From Tolypothrix sp. FACHB-123 (GTDB taxonomy: Bacteria; Cyanobacteriota; Cyanobacteriia; Cyanobacteriales; Nostocaceae), in assembly GCF_014697075.1 (NCBI RefSeq), contig NZ_JACJRE010000005.1, forward strand, positions 62,001-126,000: a stretch of 64,000 nt of DNA, read 5' to 3'. The notes beneath the pieces were generated by a model that searched no databases, was not told the DNA's origin, and was given only the letters and a program-made list of their open reading frames with translations. Made by a program: the position numbers and the translations under genes. Positions 7,893 to 15,533 of the stretch are shown piece by piece. Within the stretch, counting starts at the first letter, position 1, and each line of letters begins with the position of its first letter.

Positions 7893-8090
7893 ATGCAAAG
7901 TATCAAAATCAACTCTTATGTAGATAAAGATGGGATGCTACATTTAGATATCCCGGTAGATGTGCAAGAGTCCGTAGGGGCGGGTTCACAGATATGCTCA
8001 ATCATTGACGATAATATCGCTAAACCCGCCCCTACTGCTTGTGAGAAATGCGCGTTAAGTAATTGTGCAAATTGGCAGATGTTTATTTAA
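7893..8090 (+). CDS. Small protein, antitoxin-like N-terminus, rebuilt by a REP insertion
   Basis: The first 26 residues (MQSIKINSYVDKDGMLHLDI and PVDVQE) resemble the start of small cyanobacterial antitoxin-like proteins. The next 20 residues are encoded by the REP palindrome at 7974-8035, and the last 17 (with CEKCALSNC) look unrelated. The insertion keeps the frame open but has replaced the original C-terminus. It is best read as a disrupted antitoxin-like gene. No toxin partner is visible. Confidence 0.45.
   Translation: MQSIKINSYVDKDGMLHLDIPVDVQESVGAGSQICSIIDDNIAKPAPTACEKCALSNCANWQMFI
7974..8035. repeat. REP-like palindrome, family 1, inside a small ORF
   Basis: Arms GTAGGGGCGGGTTCA and TAAACCCGCCCCTAC enclose a core with GATATGCTCAATCATTGACG. 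It is nearly the same as the copy at 59967-60029. It is translated in frame as part of the ORF 7893-8090. Confidence 0.8.
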
Positions 8091-8240
8091 CTAAGTTGTT
8101 TATTGCTAAACTTTCTTGACACTATTAGGATAGATTTTTTCCTAGAGAGCTAGTCTGTAAATATTGTTGCTATATTCTGATATTTAATTGCGCCGACCTC
8201 TTTCAATGGATAATTAAAGTCTCACTCTTCACTAAATTAT

Positions 8241-9437
8241 ATGGGTTTTAATTCCGCATTATATACATCCATTGCTAATCGTATTGCCACGACTCCCGAA
8301 AAGCGAATTACGTTTGCTGAATATATGGATACAGTTTTATACCATCCCGAATATGGTTACTACTCCAGCAATACAGACAAACTAGGTTTTAAAGATGGTG
8401 ACTTTTTTACATCTGTGCATTTAGGTAATGACTTTGGCGAATTACTAGCAGTACAATTTCTGCAAATGTGGGAGATTTTAGGAAAACCTAAAAGCTTTAA
8501 TTTGGTAGAAATGGGAGCAGGACAAGGACTTTTAGCATCGCATATTCTTAATTATTATCAGCAGCATCACCCAGAATTTTTAGCTGTACTGCAATATTTA
8601 ATTATTGAAAAGTCACCCACCCTTAAACAAGAACAACAGCAACGCTTACAAAATTTCTCCGTGCAATGGTGCAATTTAGCAGACATCCCATCTAATTCCA
8701 TTACAGGTTGCTTTTTTTCTAATGAATTAGTCGATGCTTTCCCAGTGCATCAGTTTATTTTTGAGGCGGGGGAGTTGCGTGAGGTTTATGTGACAACGCG
8801 CAGTCAAGAGAATAAGGACGCAGGGGAGCAGGAGAACAAGATAGGATTTGTCGAAGTTACAGGAGAACTGTCTACTCCCAGGTTGGCGGAATATTGGGAT
8901 TTGGTGGGTATTGATTTGCGCCAGAATAATTACCCCGATGGGTATCGTAGTGAAATTAATTTAGCGGCTTTAGACTGGTTGAGTATAGTGGCAGACCGCT
9001 TGCGGTGCGGGTATGTGTTAACAATTGATTATGGCTACCCTGCCAGCCGTTACTATAACCCCAGGCGATCGCAAGGAACCTTACAGTGCTATTATCAGCA
9101 TCGCCACCATGACAACCCTTATGTCAACATCGGAGCGCAAGATATTACAGCCCATGTTGATTTTACCGCTTTGGAACGATGGGGCGATCGCTGCGGATTA
9201 GATAAAGTAGGTTTTACTCAACAGGGATTATTTTTAATGGCATTAGGGTTGGGAAACCGGATTTCTGCCCTTTCCGAGCAAGAAAAGTCCATTTCTCAGC
9301 TATTACGGCGGCGAGAATCTCTCCACGAACTCCTCAACCCCTTAGGATTAGGCGGCTTTGGGGTGTTAGTTCAAAGCAAAGGCTTAACAGAAACAGAAAT
9401 TTCTCAACCGCTAACAGGCTTAATTGTGCCAGAGTAA
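8241..9437 (+). CDS. Class I SAM-dependent methyltransferase, MidA/NDUFAF7 family
   Basis: This 398-residue protein opens with the family signature ITFAEYMDTVLYHPEYGYYS and has GDFFTSVHLGNDFGELLA. The SAM-binding glycine motif is VEMGAGQGLLA (about 91-101), and FFSNELVDAFPVHQF follows near 157. Mitochondrial and protist members methylate an arginine of complex I and are needed for its assembly. In cyanobacteria a role toward the NDH-1 complex is plausible but not shown by the sequence. The gene is full length and starts at ATG 8241. It contains one short low-complexity insert (residues 192-202). Confidence 0.87.
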   Translation: MGFNSALYTSIANRIATTPEKRITFAEYMDTVLYHPEYGYYSSNTDKLGFKDGDFFTSVHLGNDFGELLAVQFLQMWEILGKPKSFNLVEMGAGQGLLASHILNYYQQHHPEFLAVLQYLIIEKSPTLKQEQQQRLQNFSVQWCNLADIPSNSITGCFFSNELVDAFPVHQFIFEAGELREVYVTTRSQENKDAGEQENKIGFVEVTGELSTPRLAEYWDLVGIDLRQNNYPDGYRSEINLAALDWLSIVADRLRCGYVLTIDYGYPASRYYNPRRSQGTLQCYYQHRHHDNPYVNIGAQDITAHVDFTALERWGDRCGLDKVGFTQQGLFLMALGLGNRISALSEQEKSISQLLRRRESLHELLNPLGLGGFGVLVQSKGLTETEISQPLTGLIVPE

Positions 9438-9539
9438 AAGTAGGCGAAAAGTTAAAACTCTATTAATGCTGTACTAGTCTCAGTTGACTAAGGTAACACT
9501 GTAACAGTGACAACTAAAAACCTAAGGAAACGAGGAATT

Positions 9540-9635
9540 ATGAATACCCATGATTTGTTAATGCTAGTGACACTACTTGCCCCCGGTATCTTACTATCTG
9601 TTGTCATTTTGGTGACATTTGCCGCAGGTGGCTAA
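9540..9635 (+). CDS. 31-residue single-span membrane peptide
   Basis: ATG at 9540 follows a good ribosome site (GGAAACGAGGA) and opens a 31-codon frame, MNTHDLLMLVTLLAPGILLS followed by VVILVTFAAGG. One hydrophobic helix fills nearly the whole chain. Size and form resemble the small subunits of photosynthetic and respiratory complexes, but it does not match PsaM, PsaI, PetL, PetN, Psb30 or PsbX as I know them. The function is unknown. The clear ribosome site is the main reason to call it a gene. Confidence 0.55.
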   Translation: MNTHDLLMLVTLLAPGILLSVVILVTFAAGG

Positions 9636-9671
9636 TTACAGCAGTTTTCATGCATTTGAACCACAATCGTA

Positions 9672-9736
9672 GTAGGGGCACGGCACCAGTAAGATTATTG
9701 TATATATTGAGAAGATTGTGGATGCCGTGCCCCTAC
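9672..9736. repeat. Palindromic repeat of a second family
   Basis: GTAGGGGCACGGCA pairs with TGCCGTGCCCCTAC around a 37-base core. It shares the GTAGGGGC/GCCCCTAC tips with the REP family seen elsewhere but has a different stem (ACGGCA), which suggests a related subfamily. Confidence 0.7.
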
Positions 9737-9787
9737 AGTGTGGTCTATTTACCTGAAAATTGCTGTAAAAGAAGACAGAAGACATCA

Positions 9788-9812
9788 CTGTTAACTGTTA
9801 ACTGTTAACTGT
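9788..9812. repeat. Heptanucleotide tandem repeat CTGTTAA
   Basis: Three tandem copies of CTGTTAA plus CTGT. This is one of the short tandemly repeated repetitive sequences common in Nostocales intergenic DNA. Confidence 0.85.
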
Positions 9813-9884
9813 ACGCGATTAATCGATAATAAAAACGCGAAGTCTCACACAGGCTTCGCCTAAGCTGTACGAAAGGAACTAAAC

Positions 9885-10763
9885 ATGAAGGTGGCATTTC
9901 TGGGAACTGGACTGATGGGACTACCAATGGCGCAAAGGCTATTGGCAGCAAATATAGAGTTAGTTGCCTACAACCGCACCCCAGAAAAATTAGCACCACT
10001 ACAAGCAGCTGGTGCTGAAATCGCAACAGAACCCCGCTATGCAATTCGCGCTGCTGATTGCATTATCCTTATGCTGACAAATGCTGCTGCTATTTATAGC
10101 GTGTTGCTTTCAGATACTTCTTGGCGCGCACTTTCCGGACGCACCGTCATCCAAATGGGCACAATCACCCCTACAGAAAGCCTAGAAATTAGAGATGCTG
10201 TTGTCTCCGCAGGTGGTGAATATATTGAAGCACCAGTTTTAGGCAGTATACCCGAAGCCCAAGCTGGCAAACTAATTCTCATGGTAGGCGCTCGCGAAGA
10301 CCAATTTCAACGCCACTTGAGTTTATTGCAAAACTTTGGACCTGAACCTCGTTTAGTCGGGCCTGTGGGTGCTGGCGCATCAGTTAAACTAGCTTTAAAT
10401 CAACTAATAGCTGCCCTGACAACTAGTTTTTCTTTGAGTTTGGCTTTTATTCAACGTCAACATATTGACGTAGAAAAGTTTATGGAAATCCTGCGAGAAA
10501 GTGCCCTTTACGCCCCTACTTTTGATAAAAAGCTATCACGAATGTTAGATGGTAACTTTGCCAATCCGAATTTTCCCACCAAACATTTGTTGAAAGATAC
10601 AGACTTATTTATCAATGAAGCCAAAGCTGCGGAATTAGATGTTAGTAGTATTAAAGGTGTCAGGCAAATATTGCAATCAGCGATGAAAATGTCATTTGCC
10701 AATGATGATTATTCATCGGTGTTTTATGCCATCAAAGCTTGGGAAGAGGGGCGCTGGGAGTAA
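9885..10763 (+). CDS. NAD(P)-dependent beta-hydroxyacid dehydrogenase (3-hydroxyisobutyrate dehydrogenase / GLYR family)
   Basis: This 292-residue enzyme starts with the dinucleotide-binding motif FLGTGLMGLPMAQRL (residues 5-19), with GxGxMG spacing, and an NRTPEKL segment that suits NADPH. The substrate-loop region EAPVLGSIPEAQAGKL and the catalytic lysine segment GAGASVKLALNQ (about 162-173) are intact. Family members reduce or oxidise small beta-hydroxyacids such as glyoxylate or succinic semialdehyde. The exact substrate cannot be read from the sequence. GAAAGGA lies upstream of ATG 9885. Confidence 0.87.
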   Translation: MKVAFLGTGLMGLPMAQRLLAANIELVAYNRTPEKLAPLQAAGAEIATEPRYAIRAADCIILMLTNAAAIYSVLLSDTSWRALSGRTVIQMGTITPTESLEIRDAVVSAGGEYIEAPVLGSIPEAQAGKLILMVGAREDQFQRHLSLLQNFGPEPRLVGPVGAGASVKLALNQLIAALTTSFSLSLAFIQRQHIDVEKFMEILRESALYAPTFDKKLSRMLDGNFANPNFPTKHLLKDTDLFINEAKAAELDVSSIKGVRQILQSAMKMSFANDDYSSVFYAIKAWEEGRWE

Positions 10764-11029
10764 ATAGGGAAGTTAACAGCGTGCGATCGCCTAAAATTAC
10801 ACTAAATTACACTATTGGGTAAAATATTCATGACCTATGGTAAATTATCAACGCGATCGCATCCTCCCAACCAGCGCTGAACTCCCATGTTCAGATGATA
10901 CGCCTGTGGATAATGTAGACCAGAATTTTATCCCCAACTTACTGTCGAGCCTAAACTCAATTCTTCTCAAAATTACTCTTCTTCGCCTCCTCTGCGGTTC
11001 CTTACCTTAACCTTTTGCTCAAAAATGAA
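10764..11029. other. Intergenic region, nothing recognised
   Basis: The stretch holds two HIP1 octamers and no plausible reading frame or hairpin. The text around 10960-11010 (CTTCTTCGCCTCCTCTGCG) resembles the degenerate spacer sequence often found between cyanobacterial genes. Confidence 0.4.
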
Positions 11030-11254
11030 CTAATTTTTGCATAAAATTTCTTTAATTGTACGCTTCCATGTACAACTAATTTGTTTGATGTCTTTGCAGC
11101 AATAGTGACCTACTCCAAAATTTTCCTCATACATTTGCTGCTTCTCGTTACTATAGTCAAGGGCATATTCCACTTGCCATCCTTGCTTAATAAGACCCAT
11201 TGTAACGAGACCAATCCCTGCAAAAAAGTCTGCTGCTGTTTTTTCAAGTTTCAT
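11030..11254 (-). pseudogene. DNA cytosine-5 methyltransferase N-terminal remnant
   Basis: Seventy-four residues read leftwards from ATG 11254 start with AADFFAGIGLVTMGLIKQGW, which is motif I of C5 cytosine methylases (SAM binding). YALDYSNEKQQMYEENFG and a KDI motif follow. The frame ends right after that, so the PC catalytic motif, the target recognition domain and all later motifs are missing. It is the stump of a methylase, perhaps from a restriction-modification or phage-derived gene. It lies next to a truncated NACHT gene on the same strand, suggesting one deletion affected both. Confidence 0.78.
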
Positions 11255-11314
11255 TTGCTCTATTTTTATAAAGAATTTTCAATATAAAAAATGAAATTTC
11301 AACTATTTTATAGC

Positions 11315-12805
11315 CTAAATGTCTTTAGCGGCTAAATATTCTTGAAGACTAATATAAGAGAACGAGTAAATACCTCTTGCTCTCTCAACCAATAAACCAT
11401 GATGAGATTGAATATATTTAAGAATCGCAGTGCTATCAATTCCAGCTTTGTTGAAACTTTTATTCCCCTCATCTAAACTTAAAATATATTCGCGAATCTG
11501 CTCCTCAATAGCTGATTGTAGAAATAAGTATTCACCTTTATACAAATAATTTTTTGCTAGATTACTCAATAATTCTGCTGTCTGGCTTACAGGAATTTGC
11601 TGACACATAGCATCGCGTTGAATATGAAGCTGGTTATCCCACTGTTGAAGCAAAATATCTAATGCTTCTTGATAAATTGCTGATGTATTTAAGTTAAAAT
11701 TTGCTCTATCTTCAAAAACTAAACAGAGAAAAGTTAATAATAAAGGATTAGTAGCTAGTGATTTCAAGGATTGATTTTGTCGCAGATTGTATAAAAAATC
11801 TTCAGATTGGATCGCGGCTTTATCCTGAAACCATTGAATAGCAAACTGGGTAATCTGCTGTTCATCAAAATCAGCAATTTCTACTTCTGTGAACTGCTCA
11901 AAAATATAATTCTGTGCTGCAACTCGACAGGTAATTACAAAAGAATTGGCAGAAAATCGGGTTGTAAACTGGCGAATTTCCAGCAAAATTCGGTTATAGT
12001 CCCTATCCCTAACTCGATCTAAACCATCTAATAAAACTACCGCTTGTCCTTGAGTCAGAAGAGTTAGCGCCGCATTGGGTGTAGTCACACCGCAATCTTC
12101 AAACTGTTCTGTAATATACTCTAGTAAAGTGGGTTGCTCTTTTATCTGTGCAAAGTCGTTGAGTTCAATAAATATAGGAATGCGATCGCCTTTATACTCA
12201 CCCAAGTTACACTGAATAGCCAGCCACTTTAAAAATATCGTCTTCCCGCTTCCCGGTTTCCCCAAAATCATCAATTTATCGTAGCCTTCTACAGCTTCTA
12301 TCGCTGGTAAGCGCGGTTGTTGGAGAACACCCAAGTTAAAACAGTTAAACTTTGTTGGATCGAAATCCCTGACTATCTCCCCAATTTCCAGCCTTCTGCG
12401 TCCAGTGATTCGCTCCCAAATGTAAACAGGAGTGTAGATATTATCCAACCTTCGGGGCTTTTCCATATCCAGCACCCGCATCACCCCACAACGCCGTTGA
12501 ATGCTGTTATGGACTTTTTCGCGGACATTCTGTACCAAAACTTGAATTTGGCTGACACTAGCTGATGCTTCTTCCTCTGGGAACGATGAAGGCTTGACAA
12601 TCTCTTCCCAATTTAAATTAAGCTTCTCGCAAATTGTCACGAAAATATAGCGATCAACAGCTTTACCTTGAAAAAACTTAGTCACCGGCTGACGACTAAT
12701 TCCTAATTCTCCCGCTAACCCCTGCTGCGTCAAAGAATTGCGGATTAGCGCAGCTTCAGCCTTACTAATTCCCTTAGCCGATGCTTGAAGCGATCGCCTA
12801 CTCAT
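11315..12805 (-). CDS. HTH-NACHT STAND ATPase, short C-terminus
   Basis: The 496-residue protein starts with an HTH domain (about 18-50, LAGELGISRQPVTKFFQGKA). A linker and a NACHT ATPase follow, with P-loop LGKPGSGKT (181-189), Walker B-like AVVLLDGLDRV near 257, and the NACHT winged-helix end FSYISLQEYLAAKD. Full-length bacterial NACHT proteins continue with a sensor domain after that motif, but here the chain stops three residues later, at 11317. So it is either truncated or a minimal form. Bacterial NACHT proteins are known in anti-phage defence and resemble animal inflammasome ATPases. The HTH suggests DNA binding and perhaps autoregulation through the 11-bp repeats at 12858-12901. Confidence 0.85.
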   Translation of the reverse strand: MSRRSLQASAKGISKAEAALIRNSLTQQGLAGELGISRQPVTKFFQGKAVDRYIFVTICEKLNLNWEEIVKPSSFPEEEASASVSQIQVLVQNVREKVHNSIQRRCGVMRVLDMEKPRRLDNIYTPVYIWERITGRRRLEIGEIVRDFDPTKFNCFNLGVLQQPRLPAIEAVEGYDKLMILGKPGSGKTIFLKWLAIQCNLGEYKGDRIPIFIELNDFAQIKEQPTLLEYITEQFEDCGVTTPNAALTLLTQGQAVVLLDGLDRVRDRDYNRILLEIRQFTTRFSANSFVITCRVAAQNYIFEQFTEVEIADFDEQQITQFAIQWFQDKAAIQSEDFLYNLRQNQSLKSLATNPLLLTFLCLVFEDRANFNLNTSAIYQEALDILLQQWDNQLHIQRDAMCQQIPVSQTAELLSNLAKNYLYKGEYLFLQSAIEEQIREYILSLDEGNKSFNKAGIDSTAILKYIQSHHGLLVERARGIYSFSYISLQEYLAAKDI

Positions 12806-12857
12806 TACCCCTACATCAAAGCATTTTGTTAATTATATAACTATTTTCCCAGAAAAT

Positions 12858-12901
12858 CATACCTATCTCATACAAAAGTCATACATAAGTCATGCCTAAG
12901 A
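12858..12901. promoter_or_regulatory. Four 11-bp direct repeats (candidate operator) between divergent HTH genes
   Basis: TCATACCTATC, TCATACAAAAG, TCATACATAAG and TCATGCCTAAG follow one another without gaps at 12858, 12869, 12880 and 12891. The 11-bp period places each copy on the same face of the helix. The array sits between the minus-strand HTH-NACHT gene and the plus-strand Xre antitoxin gene, and either product could bind it. Confidence 0.7.
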
Positions 12902-13008
12902 ATGATTGTAAAACATGCATAAGAGTGCGAATCTAGAGATCTAGGTATTTGACATCTCTTACATGAAGAAGTGAAATATTATGTTACGCGATCGGTTTAG
13001 GAGGGATT

Positions 13009-13626
13009 ATGAGCGGGATTAACGTCACCATTGATGCTCCTTCCGGAAAACATATTATGCAGCAAGCACTAGAGAAAATCGCCGGAGAATTTCAGGATTA
13101 TCTCAATTCACTACAACCAGAGGAAATTAAATGTTTAGCTGAACGGTTAACGCCAACTAATATCAAGCCAAAATATTCCCAAGCCGAAATAGACTTTGCA
13201 GCCAAACTTGGCGCAGAGCAAATTAGCGATGAAGAACGTAGCCGCTTAGAACTGGCTACCCTCACAAGAAATTTTAGATGGAGACAAGAATTACTTAAAT
13301 CGTCATTAACGGCACCACAAGTAGCCGATTTACTGAATACAACTCGTCAGACACCACACGATCGCTTAAAAAAGAATAGCTTAATTGCTGTTCAAGATAA
13401 CGGAGTCTGGAAATTTCCCACCTGGCAATTCGATCCTGAGGGGCCAGATGGAGTAGTCACTGGGCTACCAGATGTCCTCAAAGCCCTAAAAGTTCCTGCT
13501 TTCTCCAAAATTAGCTGGTTAACTCGACCCAATAGAGGTTTAAATGGTTTAACACCCATAGAAGCCTTAAAATTTGGTCAAGTAGACGATGTCATTGCCG
13601 AAGCTAGGACAGTGGGCGTCTTGTAA
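13009..13626 (+). CDS. Xre/MbcA/ParS-type antitoxin of a RES toxin
   Basis: The 205-residue protein has an N-terminal helical part, a central helix-turn-helix (about 100-125, LTAPQVADLLNTTRQTPHD), and a C-terminal toxin-binding part (WQFDPEGPDGVVTGLPDVL to the end), including LTRPNRGLNGLTPIEALK. This is the layout of antitoxins paired with RES-domain toxins. It normally binds the toxin and represses the operon. A strong ribosome site (AGGAGGG) precedes ATG 13009. The matching RES toxin begins only at 14458, so the usual tight pair has been spread apart by repeats. Confidence 0.78.
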   Translation: MSGINVTIDAPSGKHIMQQALEKIAGEFQDYLNSLQPEEIKCLAERLTPTNIKPKYSQAEIDFAAKLGAEQISDEERSRLELATLTRNFRWRQELLKSSLTAPQVADLLNTTRQTPHDRLKKNSLIAVQDNGVWKFPTWQFDPEGPDGVVTGLPDVLKALKVPAFSKISWLTRPNRGLNGLTPIEALKFGQVDDVIAEARTVGVL

Positions 13627-14150
13627 TCTTGTTATTAAAAAATGATCGATAAAATTAACGCGGAGACGCGGGGAATTAATCTTCCCTGCGTCTCTGTTTC
13701 TGTTTAAGGGTTTCAGCCCCTAAATTGATTTATCAGGTTCTCCCCACTGCTCCCTACCCCCTGCTCCCTACCCCCTGCTCCCTTTCCTCTTCCTTGACTC
13801 TTGCCTAAGTATAAATCCTGCCAAAAAAGCAAATCAGTGCCGGCTAAAAGTTACACAAACTACAGTTAAATTGCTAAAAATGTCCGGAAACACGTAGCTA
13901 ATACATGAAATTTGCAGTAGATATAGTTGTAATGTACTAGTCCAGCACAGCAGAAATGCAGCTAATATTCAAGATATGTAAAAAAGCTACGTAATCAGCT
14001 TGGTGAATTTTGAATTTAGTATGGCGGCTGTAGTTTACCGATGCAGTCAAATTCTGCAAGTTCAATCAAAGGCTGAATTATCAAGGATACAAGATGAAGT
14101 CAAAGCTAAAGCTATTCTGCTTTTAAGTTGCACAATCCATCGTGAAGGCT

Positions 14151-14193
14151 GTTGACAGTTGACAGTTGACGGTTGACGGTTGACGGTTCACAG
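14151..14193. repeat. Heptanucleotide tandem repeat GTTGAC(A/G)
   Basis: About six tandem copies of GTTGACA, GTTGACG and a GTTCACA variant. Same family as repeats at 28860, 36392, 41797 and 63148. Confidence 0.85.
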
Positions 14194-14196
14194 TCT

Positions 14197-14260
14197 GTAG
14201 GGGCGGGTTTTTTGAGATACTCATGTCGAAGACAGATATTTCGGTTAAACCCGCCCGTAC
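14197..14260. repeat. REP-like palindrome, family 1
   Basis: GTAGGGGCGGGTTT and AAACCCGCCCGTAC flank a core with ACTCATGTCGAAGACAGATA. One tip base differs (CGTAC), so the arms are imperfect at the end. Confidence 0.8.
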
Positions 14261-14457
14261 AACAAGAGCAATGGAATATTTTTTTACTTAGAAGTCCCTT
14301 AGTCAATTTTTCAGGAGGTAAAACACCTCACCAAAGACAATCTGGTTTTGTATTGTTTTTTTTATTCACAGGAACTTTCATCTTTGATCCTTTATCGTTC
14401 ATCCTTATTCGGTCAAGCATTTCTAATTTCTCCGTCAACTAGATGAGGAGTGACAAG

Positions 14458-15123
14458 GTGGTTAAACTAATTGTCCCGCCACCTCGCTTTGGCAGGCCAA
14501 AACCAAAATTTCATACCTTAAAAAAGGGTACGGAAATGTTCAGAATTTTCCGGACAGATTTTGGTACGACTGCTCTAAGTTTCCGCTTTTGGGGCCCACT
14601 TTACCGCTTCGATCATCATCGTGGGAAATTAGGTAAAGTTTCCTACGAACCTCTAGATTATCACCAACCAGACAATGACAAAGAGCGCGGTATCTATTAC
14701 CTTGCACCAAAAATTTCCAGTTGTTTAGTAGAAATTTTTGGCGATGTTGGTTGTATTGAAATTACCGATCAGCAAATTGCGATCGTTACAGCCACAAGGG
14801 ATTTAAAATTATTAGATCTACGTGGTGATGGTGCAATGCGCGCTGGTGCGAATGAAGCCACTCTAGCAAAAACCGAAAAGCGTGGTCTTAGCCAAGCTTG
14901 GTCACGTTATTTTTATGAGCAGTCAGCAATTTACTCCCAAATGCATGGATTAATTTATTACAATGCTCATAATAATGAAGAAGCGATCGCAATTTACGAG
15001 CGTGCCGAACATTTCTTCACCTGTAAACCAGAAAATATCTTACCCCTAAGACACGAATTATTACGAGGCGTAATTTTAAAAGCAGCCGAGGACAATAATT
15101 TAGAAGTAATTCCTTATTGGTAA
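14458..15123 (+). CDS. RES-domain toxin (NAD+-degrading type)
   Basis: The protein carries the RES signature: FRIFRTDFGTTALSFRFWG, then the catalytic-type arginine in YRFDHH, RGIYYLAP, the glutamate in CLVEIFGD, and the serine in LSQAWSRYFYE. RES toxins deplete NAD+ and arrest growth unless bound by their Xre antitoxin. I place the start at GTG 14458 (221 residues), because GAGGAG at 14445-14450 is well spaced from it. An upstream in-frame ATG at 14443 overlaps that ribosome site. The partner antitoxin is at 13009-13626. The separation suggests the toxin may now have its own promoter. Confidence 0.82.
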   Translation: MVKLIVPPPRFGRPKPKFHTLKKGTEMFRIFRTDFGTTALSFRFWGPLYRFDHHRGKLGKVSYEPLDYHQPDNDKERGIYYLAPKISSCLVEIFGDVGCIEITDQQIAIVTATRDLKLLDLRGDGAMRAGANEATLAKTEKRGLSQAWSRYFYEQSAIYSQMHGLIYYNAHNNEEAIAIYERAEHFFTCKPENILPLRHELLRGVILKAAEDNNLEVIPYW

Positions 15124-15533
15124 TTAGTCAGTTGTCAGTAGGGGCGGGTTTATGGGAAATCGTTATGGATATTTGAGGATATCTGTGAACCCGCCCGTAC
15201 AGTTGTCCTGACTTTTCACGGGAAGTCCTCAAGCCTCCAAAAAGCGTGGCTTTTTCCACAGGCTTATTCTCAATAACTCTGAGTTAATGAAAATAGCAAA
15301 CGGAGAAATCAGGGCTTGGGAAACCATCAAAATGACCTTTTCCACATGCCGTGAAAAGTCAGTACAGTTGTCAGCTGTTATTAGCAAATATGAAATTACC
15401 CACAACATCGTGTTTTTGTTGGTAATATATATTAATTTTTTTACCATCAATTCCCGTAGGATCGGGGTCTCCCCGCCCTTTTCTTGACGATAATTTATAT
15501 ATCGCTATGATTAATTAAATTTGTAGAAAAATT
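15124..15533. other. Intergenic region with a REP palindrome and a wide inverted repeat
   Basis: Apart from the REP at 15138-15200, TGACTTTTCACGG (15209-15221) and CCGTGAAAAGTCA (15349-15361) form a 13-bp perfect inverted repeat spaced by 127 bases. No reading frame here looks like a gene. Confidence 0.6.
15138..15200. repeat. REP-like palindrome, family 1
   Basis: GTAGGGGCGGGTTTA and GTGAACCCGCCCGTAC flank a core with ATCGTTATGGATATTTGAGG. It follows the RES toxin stop by 15 bases. Confidence 0.8.

Larger units (their letters stand above)
13627..14457. other. 830-bp spacer between antitoxin and toxin, filled with repeats
   Basis: No gene is seen. The spacer holds a 14-bp tandem repeat (CTGCTCCCTACCCC, about 13746-13782), a heptamer repeat GTTGACG/GTTGACA (14151-14193) and a REP palindrome (14197-14260). 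A short AT-rich stretch with GATGAGGAG then leads into the toxin start. Confidence 0.7.

Noticed and set aside
6442-11254. A functional restriction-modification system made of hsdR and the cytosine methylase
   Set aside because: hsdR lacks its helicase motor, no hsdM or hsdS is present, and the methylase is of a different type and cut after motif I.
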